Source: Aeromicrobium senzhongii
Lineage (GTDB): Bacteria > Actinomycetota > Actinomycetes > Propionibacteriales > Nocardioidaceae
Assembly (NCBI RefSeq): GCF_014334735.1
Contig: NZ_CP060587.1
Coordinates: 1,054,001-1,118,000, forward strand
DNA: 64,000 nucleotides
Direction: 5' to 3'
The position numbers and the translations under genes are program-made. Of this stretch, positions 49,423 through 58,199 are shown one piece after another (positions within the stretch are counted from its first letter, which is position 1; each line of letters opens with the position of its first letter). The notes beneath the pieces are model-generated. The model had not been told where the DNA came from. It did no database searches and was given only the letters and a program-made list of their open reading frames with translations.

Positions 49423-50223
49423 ATGAATCCACGTCGCGCGTCCTCGTCCCCGTGCGCGCCGAACCCGCCCGCGGGTACCGTCGGAAAGGTGGACCCCACG
49501 GCATCGCAGTCCTCCCGGCTCACGCGCCCGGACGGATCCCCGCTGCGGGTGCTCGTCGTCGACGACGAGGTCAACCTGGCCGAGCTGATCGCGATGGCGC
49601 TGCGCTACGAGGGTTGGGACGTCACGATGGCCCACACCGGCCGCAAGGCGGTCGACCTCGCGCGGGAGCTGCGTCCCGACGCCGTCGTGCTCGACATCAT
49701 GCTGCCCGACTTCGACGGGTTCGAGGTGCTGCGCCGGATGCGCTCCTTCGACCCGAACGTGCCGGTCCTCTTTCTCACCGCGCGCGACGCCGTCGAGGAC
49801 CGCGTCGCGGGCCTGACCGAGGGCGGGGACGACTACGTGACCAAGCCCTTCTCGCTGCAGGAGGTCGTCGCCCGCGTCCGGGCCCTGATGCGGCGCGCCG
49901 GCGCGCAACAGGCCGAGTCGTCGTCGGTGCTGGTGGTCGGCGACCTGACCCTGGACGAGGACAGTCACGAGGTCTTCCGCGGCGGCGACGAGATCACCCT
50001 GACCGCGACCGAGTTCGAGCTGCTGCGGTTCCTGATGCGCAACCCCCGGCGCGTGCTGAGCAAGGCGCAGATCCTCGACCGGGTCTGGAACTACGACTTC
50101 GGCGGACAGGCCAACGTCGTCGAGTTGTACATCTCCTACCTGCGCAAGAAGATCGACGCGGGCCGTGCGCCCATGATCCACACGATGCGTGGCGCCGGCT
50201 ACGTCCTCAAGCCGGCGGAGTGA
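49423..50223 (+). CDS. OmpR-family response regulator (266 aa)
   Basis: Receiver domain with VLVVDDEVN and the phospho-acceptor Asp in AVVLDIMLPDFDG (near residue 90), T in VLFLTARD, K in VTKPFS; then a winged-helix DNA-binding domain (LTATEFELLRFLMRNPRRVLSKAQILDRVW, VVELYISYLRKKID). Partner of the histidine kinase that starts 2 bp after its stop. Start: ATG 49423 has GAGGAG upstream; a GTG at 49489 has a TACCGT hexamer seven bases before it and would remove a 22-residue extension, so both starts may be used. TGTGAG direct repeats upstream suggest autoregulation. Confidence 0.9.
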   Translation: MNPRRASSSPCAPNPPAGTVGKVDPTASQSSRLTRPDGSPLRVLVVDDEVNLAELIAMALRYEGWDVTMAHTGRKAVDLARELRPDAVVLDIMLPDFDGFEVLRRMRSFDPNVPVLFLTARDAVEDRVAGLTEGGDDYVTKPFSLQEVVARVRALMRRAGAQQAESSSVLVVGDLTLDEDSHEVFRGGDEITLTATEFELLRFLMRNPRRVLSKAQILDRVWNYDFGGQANVVELYISYLRKKIDAGRAPMIHTMRGAGYVLKPAE

Positions 50224-50224
50224 C

Positions 50225-51685
50225 GTGCGACCGGGTGGGCCGCGCTCCCTGACGGCGCGACTGGTGGCCACGACGGTGCTGCTCGTCGTGGGCGTGACCG
50301 TGCTGGTCGGGGCATTGAGCGCTGTCGCGGTGCGGTCGTACCTGCTCGCCCAGCTGGACGACCAGGTCACGGCGTCACTGCAGCGGGCCCAGCGTGCGCC
50401 GTCGTTCGGCGACGGGCCCGGCCCGGACGGTCTCGACGACCGTCGCGGCCAGGGCGTCGGCACCCTCACCGCGGTGTGGATCCCGGACCGGGACGTGGCA
50501 GTCGGTGACGTCATCGTCGAGGGGCAGGACGGTCGGACGAGTCGGTCGCCACTGTCGGAGGACGACCTGGAGGCCCTCGACGAGGTCTCGGCCGACGACG
50601 GTCCCCACACCGTGCGGCTGGACGAGTTCGGTGGCTACCGCGTCGTGGTCGTCGAGACCTCGGCGGGGAAGCTGGCGGCGGGCCTGCCCACCCGTGACGT
50701 GGACGCCGCGGTTGCCACACTGCTGGGCTGGCAGGGCGTGCTGACGGTGCTCGGCGCGGTCGCCGCACTGGGCGGGGCCCTCGTCCTGGTGCGCCGGCAG
50801 CTGCGGCCGCTGCGCGAGGTGGCCGGCACCGCGAACGCCGTGGCGCGGCTGCCGCTGGCCCGAGGGGACATCGAGTTGGCGGAGCGGGTGCCCGCAGACC
50901 TCGCCGACGAGTCGACCGAGGTCGGTCAGGTGGGCAGCGCGCTGAACACGTTGCTGGACCATGTCGAGTCCTCCCTCGAGGCACGTCAGCGCAGCGAGGA
51001 GCAGGTGCGCCAGTTCGTGGCCGACGCGTCACACGAGCTGCGGACGCCCCTGGCGACCATCGCGGGCTACTCCGAGCTGGCCCGCAGCCGACCGGACGAC
51101 GAGGAGGCGCTGCGCCGGGCCCTGGAGAAGGTCGAGGAGGAGTCGCACCGGATGACCGCGCTCGTCGAGGACCTGCTGCTGCTGGCCCGACTCGACGCCG
51201 GCCGTCCGCTGGCACGCCAGCCGGTCGACCTGACGCGGATGCTGCTGGAGGCGGTCGCCGACGCGCGGGTCATCGCGCCGGACCATGTCTGGCGGCTGAC
51301 GCTGCCGGACGAGCCGATCGAGGTCCTCGGCGACGAGCAGCGCCTGCACCAGGTCGTCACCAACCTGCTCACGAACGCGCGCAAGCACACGCCCGCAGGA
51401 ACCACCGTGACCGTGGCCGCCGACCCGTCGGGGTTCACCGTCCACGACGACGGGCCGGGGTTCTCACCCGAGTTGGCCGAGCACGCCTTCGAGCGGTTCA
51501 CTCGCGGCGACCGTGCCCGCACCCGAGAGGGCGGCGTCGGGCTGGGGCTCGCGCTGGCGGCGGCCATCATCGAGGCGCACGGCGGCAGTGTGACGCTCGA
51601 CAGCCGGCCGGGGGACACGACCTTCACGGTCCGGCTGCCGGCGGAGGGCGCGCAGGAGGACCCGCCCGGTGAGATCGACGGGTGA
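50225..51685 (+). CDS. sensor histidine kinase, HAMP-type (486 aa)
   Basis: Two transmembrane helices (about 12-35 and 168-190) enclose an external sensor region of about 130 residues rich in acidic residues (DDQVTASLQRAQRAP ... PHTVRLDEFGGYRVVVVET); then HAMP (VRRQLRPLREVAGTANAVARLPL), HisKA with phospho-His about residue 270 (FVADASHELRTPLATIAGY) and HATPase_c (NLLTNARKHTPAG, DDGPGF, GVGLGLALAAAI). Cognate to the response regulator 1 bp upstream. The ligand is unknown; the target region includes an envelope lipoprotein gene, so an envelope signal is plausible. Confidence 0.9.
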   Translation: MRPGGPRSLTARLVATTVLLVVGVTVLVGALSAVAVRSYLLAQLDDQVTASLQRAQRAPSFGDGPGPDGLDDRRGQGVGTLTAVWIPDRDVAVGDVIVEGQDGRTSRSPLSEDDLEALDEVSADDGPHTVRLDEFGGYRVVVVETSAGKLAAGLPTRDVDAAVATLLGWQGVLTVLGAVAALGGALVLVRRQLRPLREVAGTANAVARLPLARGDIELAERVPADLADESTEVGQVGSALNTLLDHVESSLEARQRSEEQVRQFVADASHELRTPLATIAGYSELARSRPDDEEALRRALEKVEEESHRMTALVEDLLLLARLDAGRPLARQPVDLTRMLLEAVADARVIAPDHVWRLTLPDEPIEVLGDEQRLHQVVTNLLTNARKHTPAGTTVTVAADPSGFTVHDDGPGFSPELAEHAFERFTRGDRARTREGGVGLGLALAAAIIEAHGGSVTLDSRPGDTTFTVRLPAEGAQEDPPGEIDG

Positions 51686-51848
51686 GGTGCGCCGGGCCAC
51701 GGAGGGGACGGAGCGTTCACCCGGGGTTCGCGACTTCTTCTCCCACGCGCCGTAGCACCGTCCCCGTCCAGCCCACCGGTGTTCATCCGCCTCGGGCTGA
51801 CTAGCTCTCAGGGTGCGCATCCACGCGCACGTACCGAGAGGAATCCAG

Positions 51849-54539
51849 ATGAAGAACCCCATGGGCCGGGCGCGATCCCGGCGCATGTCACTGGCCGCCG
51901 TGGCGCTCGCCGTCGCCGGTGTCGGTTGCCTGAGTCCGGTCGCGACCGCCACGGCCTCGTCGACCGCGGCACCGGGCATCGTCCGGGTCGCGAACGAGCC
52001 GACCTACTTCGAGCCGCTGATCGACGCCGGCACCTCGTGGCGCTACCTGGCCACCGGCGTCGACCCCTCGCCGACCGGTGACCGCCACGCCTGGGCCCAG
52101 CCCGGCTTCGACGACAGCGCCTGGGCCACCGGCAAGGGCGGATTCGGTGCGAAGTGGGAGAGCGGTGTCGAGACCGCCGACTTCGACGACGGGATGCGCG
52201 CCACCACCGTGCTGCCGATGCGACCGACCGGTGGCGACAACATCCCCACGTACTTCTTCCGGACCACCTTCGATGTGACCGCCGAGCAGCTCGCGACCGG
52301 CGAGGACATCGGCTTCGACGGGTACATCGACGACGCGGCCGTCATCTTCATCAACGGCGAGGAGGTCAAGCGTCACCTCGTCGAGGACGGCACACCCAAC
52401 GTCGCGTACGACAGCGGCACCGGTGAGGAGCTCGCGTTCACGATCCCCGCGTCGAAGTTCCGGACGGGCAGCAACACCATCGCCGTGCGGCTGCACCAGG
52501 ACCGTGCCGCGAGCTCGGACATCTGGTTCTCGCTGGACCACCTGGGCGGCGAGCTTCCGCCCCCGCCCTCCGGCCCCGCCGTCGGCGCACCCAGCCGCGT
52601 CATCCTGACGCCGACCGAGACCCCCGAGACCTCGCAGAGCTTCACCTGGCTCGCGGGCGCACCGGACGTCAGCGTGGGCCGCGTCCAGTTGCGGGTCGGC
52701 GACGGCCCCATCCGGACGGTCGGCGCCACGAGTCAGGGCACGGCCGTCAACCAGGGCAACCCGCACTTCTCCGCGACGGTCCGTGGCCTGAAGCCCGACA
52801 CGGAGTACACCTACCGCGTCGGCAACCCGGACGCCTGGAGCCAGTGGAAGACGTTCACCACCGCCGACCCGGACGCGGAGGAGACCGAGTACGTCTACTA
52901 CGGCGACGCCCAGATCGGCCTGGACTCGACCTGGCCGAACGTCGTCAAGCTGGCCCGGGAGAAGGCGCCGAACTCGATCGGCTCGGTGCATGCCGGCGAC
53001 CTCATCGACACCTCCAGCAACGACACCCAGTGGAAGAACTGGTTCACCGGCATGGTGGAGTCCGCCGCGACGACGAACATCTTCGCCGCGCCGGGCAACC
53101 ACGAGTACTCGGGCGATCGGCTGCTGAAGTCGTGGAAGGCGCACTTCGAGTACCCGGACAACCAGCCGAACTCCTCCACGATCGGCGACCTGGCCCAGCG
53201 CTCGGTCGGCGACACGGAGGTCGCGCGCCAGTACCAGGCCTACTTCGACCACTGGTCGCAGTTCGCGCACGAGACGGTCTACTACAGCGACTACCAGGGC
53301 ATCCGCTTCATCACGATCAACGCCACGACCGACTCGACGTTCCTGACCCCGCAGAACCTGCCGTCCTGCTCGGGTGAGGAGTGCCCGTCGAAGCGGGTCG
53401 CCGCGCTGTGGGCCGAGTACCAGGCCGCGTGGATGGACCACATCCTGGGCGAGTCGCCCGCGAAGTGGAACGTCGTCACGTTCCACCAGCCGGTCTACTC
53501 GGCGTCGGCCGGTCGCGACGAGCCGCACCTGCGTGGACCGTGGGTGCCGGTCTTCCAGAAGCACAACATCGATCTCGTCCAGATGGGCCACGACCACGTC
53601 TACGCCCGCGGCTTCAACAACGAGAACCGGACCGAGCGCGACGGTGTCACCGACGGCCCGGTCTACATCGTCCAGAACTCCGGCGCCAAGCACTACGACC
53701 TGGAGACCGACGAGCGGAACGTGTGGACGAAGAACGGTGCGACCCAGGTGCGCAAGGGTGAGGACTTCTCGAGCTTCGCGGTCGTGAAGGTCACCGACGA
53801 CCGCCTGCACTACACGTCGTACATCGCCGAGAAGACCGCGTCGTCCACGACCGATGTCCCGGTCGGTGGCGTGTGGGACGAGTTCGTCGTCACCAAGCAC
53901 GACGACGGCCGCAAGGTCGTCACCGAGGCCGGTGCCCCGGTCCCCGAGTTCGAGGACCTCACCCCGGCACCGCAGATCGTGAAGCAGTCGCCGACCACGG
54001 TCCACACGAAGGTCGGCGGCACCGTGCGCCTGGCCGTCGAGGCCCGTGGCGAGGGCGGCCTGTCCTACCAGTGGCAGCGCAGCCCGGTCGGGAAGAACGC
54101 GTGGACGGACATCGTGAACCAGGACAAGTCCAGCCTCGTGCTGGAGGACGTCACCGCGAACACCGGCCGTCAGCAGTATCGGGTGGCCGTGACCTCGGGC
54201 ACGCGGACGGTTCACTCGCTGCCCACGACCGTGATCGTGGCCCCCGACCGCAAGATCGCGTCGAAGGTCGCCGTCGGCAAGGCGACGGTCAAGGCCGGCA
54301 GGAAGGCCGCCGTGGTCGTGCGGCCCAGCGTCACCGGGAAGGTTCGCGTGACCGTCCGGGCGGGCGGCAAGAAGCTCACCCGCACCGTGACGGTGAAGGC
54401 CGGTCGCAAGACGACGGTGCGGCTCGGCGCGGTGCCGAAGCGTGCCAGGGGTCGAGCCGTCGTCACGGTCGTCCTCAACCCGAGCGATGCGAAGTACGCG
54501 ACGTCCACCCGGACCAAGGCGGTGAAGGTGAAGCGCTGA
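51849..54539 (+). CDS. secreted purple-acid-phosphatase-like metallophosphoesterase (896 aa)
   Basis: Signal peptide (about 1-36, MSLAAVALAVAGVGCLSPVATATAS; a C is present but no lipobox consensus follows), an N-terminal galactose-binding-like domain (FINGEEVKRHLVEDG), a PAP fibronectin domain (EYTYRVGNPDAWSQWKTF) and the metallophosphoesterase with YYGDAQIG, HAGDLIDTSSND, GNHEYSG, HQPVY and MGHDHVYARG (metal ligands). C-terminal: one Ig-like domain and a Lys-rich beta repeat (KVAVGKATVKAGRKAAVVV, KTTVRLGAVPKRARG). Extracellular phosphate scavenging or nucleotide hydrolysis is likely. Start ATG 51849 with GAGAGG; the earlier ATG 51813 is not needed. Confidence 0.88.
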   Translation: MKNPMGRARSRRMSLAAVALAVAGVGCLSPVATATASSTAAPGIVRVANEPTYFEPLIDAGTSWRYLATGVDPSPTGDRHAWAQPGFDDSAWATGKGGFGAKWESGVETADFDDGMRATTVLPMRPTGGDNIPTYFFRTTFDVTAEQLATGEDIGFDGYIDDAAVIFINGEEVKRHLVEDGTPNVAYDSGTGEELAFTIPASKFRTGSNTIAVRLHQDRAASSDIWFSLDHLGGELPPPPSGPAVGAPSRVILTPTETPETSQSFTWLAGAPDVSVGRVQLRVGDGPIRTVGATSQGTAVNQGNPHFSATVRGLKPDTEYTYRVGNPDAWSQWKTFTTADPDAEETEYVYYGDAQIGLDSTWPNVVKLAREKAPNSIGSVHAGDLIDTSSNDTQWKNWFTGMVESAATTNIFAAPGNHEYSGDRLLKSWKAHFEYPDNQPNSSTIGDLAQRSVGDTEVARQYQAYFDHWSQFAHETVYYSDYQGIRFITINATTDSTFLTPQNLPSCSGEECPSKRVAALWAEYQAAWMDHILGESPAKWNVVTFHQPVYSASAGRDEPHLRGPWVPVFQKHNIDLVQMGHDHVYARGFNNENRTERDGVTDGPVYIVQNSGAKHYDLETDERNVWTKNGATQVRKGEDFSSFAVVKVTDDRLHYTSYIAEKTASSTTDVPVGGVWDEFVVTKHDDGRKVVTEAGAPVPEFEDLTPAPQIVKQSPTTVHTKVGGTVRLAVEARGEGGLSYQWQRSPVGKNAWTDIVNQDKSSLVLEDVTANTGRQQYRVAVTSGTRTVHSLPTTVIVAPDRKIASKVAVGKATVKAGRKAAVVVRPSVTGKVRVTVRAGGKKLTRTVTVKAGRKTTVRLGAVPKRARGRAVVTVVLNPSDAKYATSTRTKAVKVKR

Positions 54540-54552
54540 GTCTCGGTACGAG

Positions 54553-54587
54553 CGGGCCCGCCACCGGCTTCGGCCGCGGCGGGCCCG
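54553..54587 (+). terminator. terminator after the purple-acid-phosphatase gene
   Basis: CGGGCCCGCC (54553-54562) and GGCGGGCCCG (54578-54587), with inner GGC/GCC pairing, 14 bp past the stop. Confidence 0.65.
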
Positions 54588-54639
54588 TCCGCTTCTCCTC
54601 CAGCAGACGCGTCGAGTCGCGAGCCCGGTGGACCGTGCC

Positions 54640-54645
54640 TACCGT
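54640..54645 (+). promoter_or_regulatory. -10 hexamer TACCGT, leaderless promoter
   Basis: TACCGT exactly six bases before ATG 54652; it excludes the upstream in-frame ATG/GTG at 54628. Confidence 0.55.
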
Positions 54646-54651
54646 GGCCGA

Positions 54652-55128
54652 ATGAAGAGCCGCACCCTCGCCAGCAGCATCGCCGCGCCGGTCGCCGCGG
54701 CCGTCCTCGGATCCGTCGCGACGTCCACCGGGATGAAGAGCCTCTGGTACCGGACGCTGCGCAAGCCGTCGATCCAACCGCCCGGGCCCGTGTTCCCGGT
54801 CGTCTGGACCGGGCTCTACGCGTCCACGGCCTGGGCGTCGGTTGATGCGCAGGCACAGATGACGCCGGACGAGGCGAGCACGTACCGCCGCAAGCTCGCG
54901 CTCAACATGGCCCTCAACGCGGGTTGGTGCTGGTCGTTCTTCCGCGGACACCAACTGGTCCCGTCGATCGCGGTGGCGGGCGCCCTGGCTGCCAGCTCGG
55001 CCGACCTGGCACGCACCGCCGGGGGAGCCTCGAAGCGAGCCGGTTGGGCGCTGGTGCCGTACACGGTGTGGAACACCTTCGCGACCGTCCTCACCGCCGC
55101 GATCTGGCGGAAGAACAGGAACCGCTGA
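54652..55128 (+). CDS. TspO/MBR family membrane protein (158 aa)
   Basis: Five-helix translocator/sensor protein, homologous to the mitochondrial peripheral benzodiazepine receptor. SLWYRTLRKPSIQPPGPVFPVVWTGLYASTAWA is the family signature (W-Y-x-x-L-x-K-P-x-x-x-P-P-x-x-x-F-x-x-V-W), and NAGWCWSFFRGHQLVPSIAV the second half. Role may involve porphyrins or stress. Length typical. It converges with the FUSC-like gene with almost no spacer (1 bp). Confidence 0.88.
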   Translation: MKSRTLASSIAAPVAAAVLGSVATSTGMKSLWYRTLRKPSIQPPGPVFPVVWTGLYASTAWASVDAQAQMTPDEASTYRRKLALNMALNAGWCWSFFRGHQLVPSIAVAGALAASSADLARTAGGASKRAGWALVPYTVWNTFATVLTAAIWRKNRNR

Positions 55129-55129
55129 C

Positions 55130-56212
55130 TCAGGCGAACGTGTCGAGGGCTCGTCGCAGCGAGAGCACGACACTGTTGACCACCAGCTGCTCGTGGGTCT
55201 CACGAGCCTGGAAGTGGAGCAGTTCGGTCAGCTCCTCGTCGGCAGCCTTCAGATCGGGGTCCGTGTCCGCCCCGTCGGCGTAGGCGTCGAGCGCATCGGC
55301 CACCCGGTGCATCGCGCGGGCGATCGGCTCTCGGACGGAGTCGGCCAGAGTCGTTTGACCGGTGGGGTCGCCCGGTGCGCCGTGGGATCGCAGCACGAGG
55401 TCGCTGACATCGGCCACGAGCAGCGCGACGCGGTCGAGAGCGTCCGCCTCCTCGGTGAGCTTCCTGAGGGCCTGACGGTGGCGGCGCGCACGGGCGTTGC
55501 CCGTCAGTGACTCCTGGGCGCGCAGCACGGCGTCACGCATCTGCGCCCGTGCGCGACGGAGCTCGGAGTGGTCCCGGTGCCACTGCTCCAGGGTGGGCAG
55601 CTCGTACGCCACCATGAGGTCGCCCAGCTCGCGCAGCTGTGAGGCCAGGACGTGCCGCGTGTGTCCCACTGCGGACCGGGCGGGAGCCAACGGCAGCGGG
55701 GGAGCCATCACGTTGATCAGGATGCCGACCGCGGCGCCGTAGAGGGTCAGGCCGCCGTACGCGCCGATGAAGAACGCCTCGCCGTGGCCGATGATCAGCG
55801 TGAACACGGCCGCCGTGGGCGCCCAGCCACCCATCACGCCCAGTGGTCGCCAGCCGGCCGCGCAGACCGAGAGCGCGACCACGATGCCCACGGTCAGGGG
55901 AGCGGTGTCACCGGTGACGAGGTCCACCAGCCACGCGATGGTGCCGCCCACGACGATGGCACCCACGGCCTGCATCGACTCGCGGACCGAGCCGGCGAGG
56001 GTCGAGGTCGTGGCGATGATCGCCCCGAACGGGGCGTAGTACGGGTAGTCCTGGGCGCCGGGGATGAAGCGGACGAGGCTCCAGGCGATCGCCGCGGCAC
56101 ACGCCGCACGCAGCGCGAGCGCGAACCGGGGGTGGCTCGCCCAGAGGTCGAGGAGCCGGATTCGTGCGGAGTGCATCCGGTCCACGGTGCCACGGTTCGC
56201 CGAGGGCGGCAT
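55130..56212 (-). CDS. FUSC-family/aromatic acid exporter-like membrane protein (360 aa)
   Basis: Four to six membrane helices (ALRAACAAAIAWSLVRFIP, YYAPFGAIIATTSTLAGSV, VGAIVVGGTIAWLVDLV, AAVFTLIIGHG, TLYGAAVGILINVMAPPLPLA), then a long cytoplasmic helical domain. The N-terminal PFGAIIAT and GSVRESMQ segments match FUSC-like proteins (aromatic acid exporter family). Substrate unknown. Start: ATG 56212 as the open frame; ATG 56176 with a CACCGT hexamer seven bases upstream is also credible and would give 348 aa. Confidence 0.75.
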   Translation of the reverse strand: MPPSANRGTVDRMHSARIRLLDLWASHPRFALALRAACAAAIAWSLVRFIPGAQDYPYYAPFGAIIATTSTLAGSVRESMQAVGAIVVGGTIAWLVDLVTGDTAPLTVGIVVALSVCAAGWRPLGVMGGWAPTAAVFTLIIGHGEAFFIGAYGGLTLYGAAVGILINVMAPPLPLAPARSAVGHTRHVLASQLRELGDLMVAYELPTLEQWHRDHSELRRARAQMRDAVLRAQESLTGNARARRHRQALRKLTEEADALDRVALLVADVSDLVLRSHGAPGDPTGQTTLADSVREPIARAMHRVADALDAYADGADTDPDLKAADEELTELLHFQARETHEQLVVNSVVLSLRRALDTFA

Positions 56213-56266
56213 GTCGTCGACGGGGCACGAGCCCGACGGTGCGCGCCCGCCACGGGGGGAGAGAGA

Positions 56267-57223
56267 TCAGCGGGGCACCAGCAGCACGACCTTGCCCACC
56301 GACGCCCTCGATTCCAGCGCGCGATGGGCCGCTGCCGCCTCGGACAGGGGGAGAACCGTCCCGACGTGAGGAACCCGTGTCCCGTCGGCCGCCGCGCGGA
56401 GAGCCGCCCGCTCGAACTCGTCGAGCCGGTCCAGGATCGGTGGGCCGAGCACGTCGATCACCGGCCGGCTCGGATCGGCGTAGTCGTTCGGCTCTCCGGA
56501 GGACCAGCCGAACCGCACCAGCCGGCCGCCCGGCGCGAGGCTGCGATACAGGGCGCGACCGATCGGTCCCGCGACGCCGTCGAGGACGACGGTCGGCGTG
56601 CCGACCTCACGCAGTCGCAGCTGCCAGTCGGGACGCTGGTGGTCCAGCGCCAAGGTCGCGCCGAAGCGAGCGACCAGCGCCGTCTTGTCCGGACCGCCCG
56701 CCAGCCCGACGGTCCGCGCCCCCGCGGTGGTCGCGCCCTGCAGCAGCAGCGGACCCAGCCCACCGGCGGCGGAGGTGACGACCACGACGTCCTCCGGCCT
56801 CAGCTCGGCCAGCTCGAGGATGGCGGTGGCCGTGCGGCCCGTCCCGATGGTGGCGACCGCGGTGGCGGCGTCGAGACCGGCGGGCACGAGATGGGCCCGG
56901 TGCGAGTCGACCACGGCCTGCTCGGCGTAGCCGCCGCTCGCGAAGCCGAGGTGGGCGACGACGCTGCGCCCCAGCCAGGTCCCTTCCACGCCGGCGCCCA
57001 CGTCGTCGACGACGCCCGCGACCTCGCGGCCCGGGATCATCGGCAGCGTGGGGCGGTCGCCGGCGCCGAAGGCGTCCCCGGCCCGGATGGACGTATCGAG
57101 CAGGTGGACCCCGACCGCGTCCACGCGGATGCGCACTTGCCCCTCTCCCGGGACGAGGTCGGGCAGGGTCTCGAGGCGCAGGACGTCGGCGGGGCCGAAC
57201 TCGTGATGACGGATCGCGTACAT
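56267..57223 (-). CDS. zinc-independent quinone oxidoreductase-like MDR dehydrogenase (318 aa)
   Basis: NADPH-dependent medium-chain dehydrogenase of the QOR group. MYAIRHHEFGPADVLRLETLP at the start, VDAVGVHLLDTSIRAGD, PGREVAGVVDDVG, VVVTSAAGGLGPLLLQGATTAGARTVGLAG (dinucleotide site) and GRLVRFGWSSGEP are diagnostic. No zinc-binding Cys/His cluster is seen. Cytoplasmic. Start: ATG 57223 (MYAIRHH), which fits the family; the open frame extends to 57244. SD is weak. It is divergent from the next hydrolase gene. Confidence 0.88.
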   Translation of the reverse strand: MYAIRHHEFGPADVLRLETLPDLVPGEGQVRIRVDAVGVHLLDTSIRAGDAFGAGDRPTLPMIPGREVAGVVDDVGAGVEGTWLGRSVVAHLGFASGGYAEQAVVDSHRAHLVPAGLDAATAVATIGTGRTATAILELAELRPEDVVVVTSAAGGLGPLLLQGATTAGARTVGLAGGPDKTALVARFGATLALDHQRPDWQLRLREVGTPTVVLDGVAGPIGRALYRSLAPGGRLVRFGWSSGEPNDYADPSRPVIDVLGPPILDRLDEFERAALRAAADGTRVPHVGTVLPLSEAAAAHRALESRASVGKVVLLVPR

Positions 57224-57293
57224 GACCTCATCGGACAACCTCAACCGGACTTCAGGTCAAGCGCTCCCACCTGCCGCCGCGGCTTTCGGTGCG

Positions 57294-57299
57294 TAGGGT
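57294..57299 (+). promoter_or_regulatory. -10 hexamer TAGGGT, leaderless promoter
   Basis: TAGGGT six bases before ATG 57306. Confidence 0.55.
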
Positions 57300-57305
57300 T
57301 CGAGG

Positions 57306-57944
57306 ATGACCTCGATCCTGCTGACGTCCGAGGACCCTCGCGGCATCCTGCTGTTCGCGCCCGGAGCCGCCGGCGACCCGACCCGCTACGAACGTCTGCT
57401 GACGTCCGCGAACGAAGCCGGGTTCATCGTCGCGTCGCCCGAGCATGACCTCGACGAGACCTTCTCCGACGAGGTCGTGCGGGAGCGCGTGACGGCCCTC
57501 GCTGCAGGGCTCGAGGGTCTCGGGCACGAAGACCTTCCCGTGGTGGCCGCCGGTCACTCGCTCGGCGGCTGCGCGGCACTGTGCCTGGCCGGCGTGCGCC
57601 CGCGGAACAGCCAGGGCGCCGTGATCGACGTGCCCCGAGAGCCGCGGGTCGGCCGCGTGGTGGTGCTCGCGCCGGCGACCGGGTGGTTCGAGGGCCGCGA
57701 TGCACTGGACGACCTGAGCGTCCCGATCACGGTGTTCATCGGTGCGAAGGACGACGTCACCCCGCCGGATACGGCCGAGGTCCTGTGGCCGGCTCCGACC
57801 TGGCTCGAACTGCGCACCTACGAGGGCGTGGGCCACTTCGACTTCATGTGGCCACTCCCGGAGAACAAGGTGCCCACCCCGGGCCTCGATCACGAGGAGT
57901 TCTACGAGCGGTTCATCGCGGACTTCGTCACCGCACTCGGCTGA
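57306..57944 (+). CDS. alpha/beta hydrolase-like protein (212 aa)
   Basis: A short alpha/beta hydrolase of the dienelactone-hydrolase or chlorophyllase-like kind. GILLFAPGAAGDPTRYERLL is the oxyanion region, VAAGHSLGGCAAL carries the nucleophile (GHSLGG), ITVFIGAKDDVTPPDTAEV is the acid loop and GVGHFDFMWPLP gives the catalytic His. No signal. Leaderless start. Possibly co-oriented with a degraded SnoaL-like fragment downstream. Confidence 0.82.
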   Translation: MTSILLTSEDPRGILLFAPGAAGDPTRYERLLTSANEAGFIVASPEHDLDETFSDEVVRERVTALAAGLEGLGHEDLPVVAAGHSLGGCAALCLAGVRPRNSQGAVIDVPREPRVGRVVVLAPATGWFEGRDALDDLSVPITVFIGAKDDVTPPDTAEVLWPAPTWLELRTYEGVGHFDFMWPLPENKVPTPGLDHEEFYERFIADFVTALG

Positions 57945-57954
57945 GCTCGGGCCC

Positions 57955-58070
57955 TCACGCGGTGATGACGAGCTCCGCGATCCGATCACCGGCCATCGTG
58001 ACCCGGAAACGCAGGTCCGCGACGCCGCCGGGGACGTCGCAGCTGGTCGGCCAGCACCGGGACGTGGAGC
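57955..58070 (-). pseudogene. possible C-terminal remnant of a SnoaL-like protein
   Basis: On the minus strand CDVPGGVADLRFRVTMAGDRI and ELVITA end at the TGA 57955-57957. This resembles the C-termini of SnoaL/NTF2-like proteins, but the same frame meets a TAG about 40 codons upstream and no start or N-terminus is found. Weak evidence. Confidence 0.35.
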
Positions 58071-58122
58071 CAATTTGCTACTCGGCCTGGGCGAATGTCT
58101 CCGCGCGGGGGCGGGCAACCGC

Positions 58123-58128
58123 TAGGGT
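58123..58128 (+). promoter_or_regulatory. -10 hexamer TAGGGT of the M1 peptidase gene
   Basis: TAGGGT about 77 bases before GTG 58200; the mRNA leader would carry the GGAGG site. Confidence 0.4.
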
Positions 58129-58199
58129 CGGCACGAACCCAGGGGATGTCGCTGTGCGAGGGGGCTCGCGAAGGACCCGTGACCGACGGAGGCAAACCC

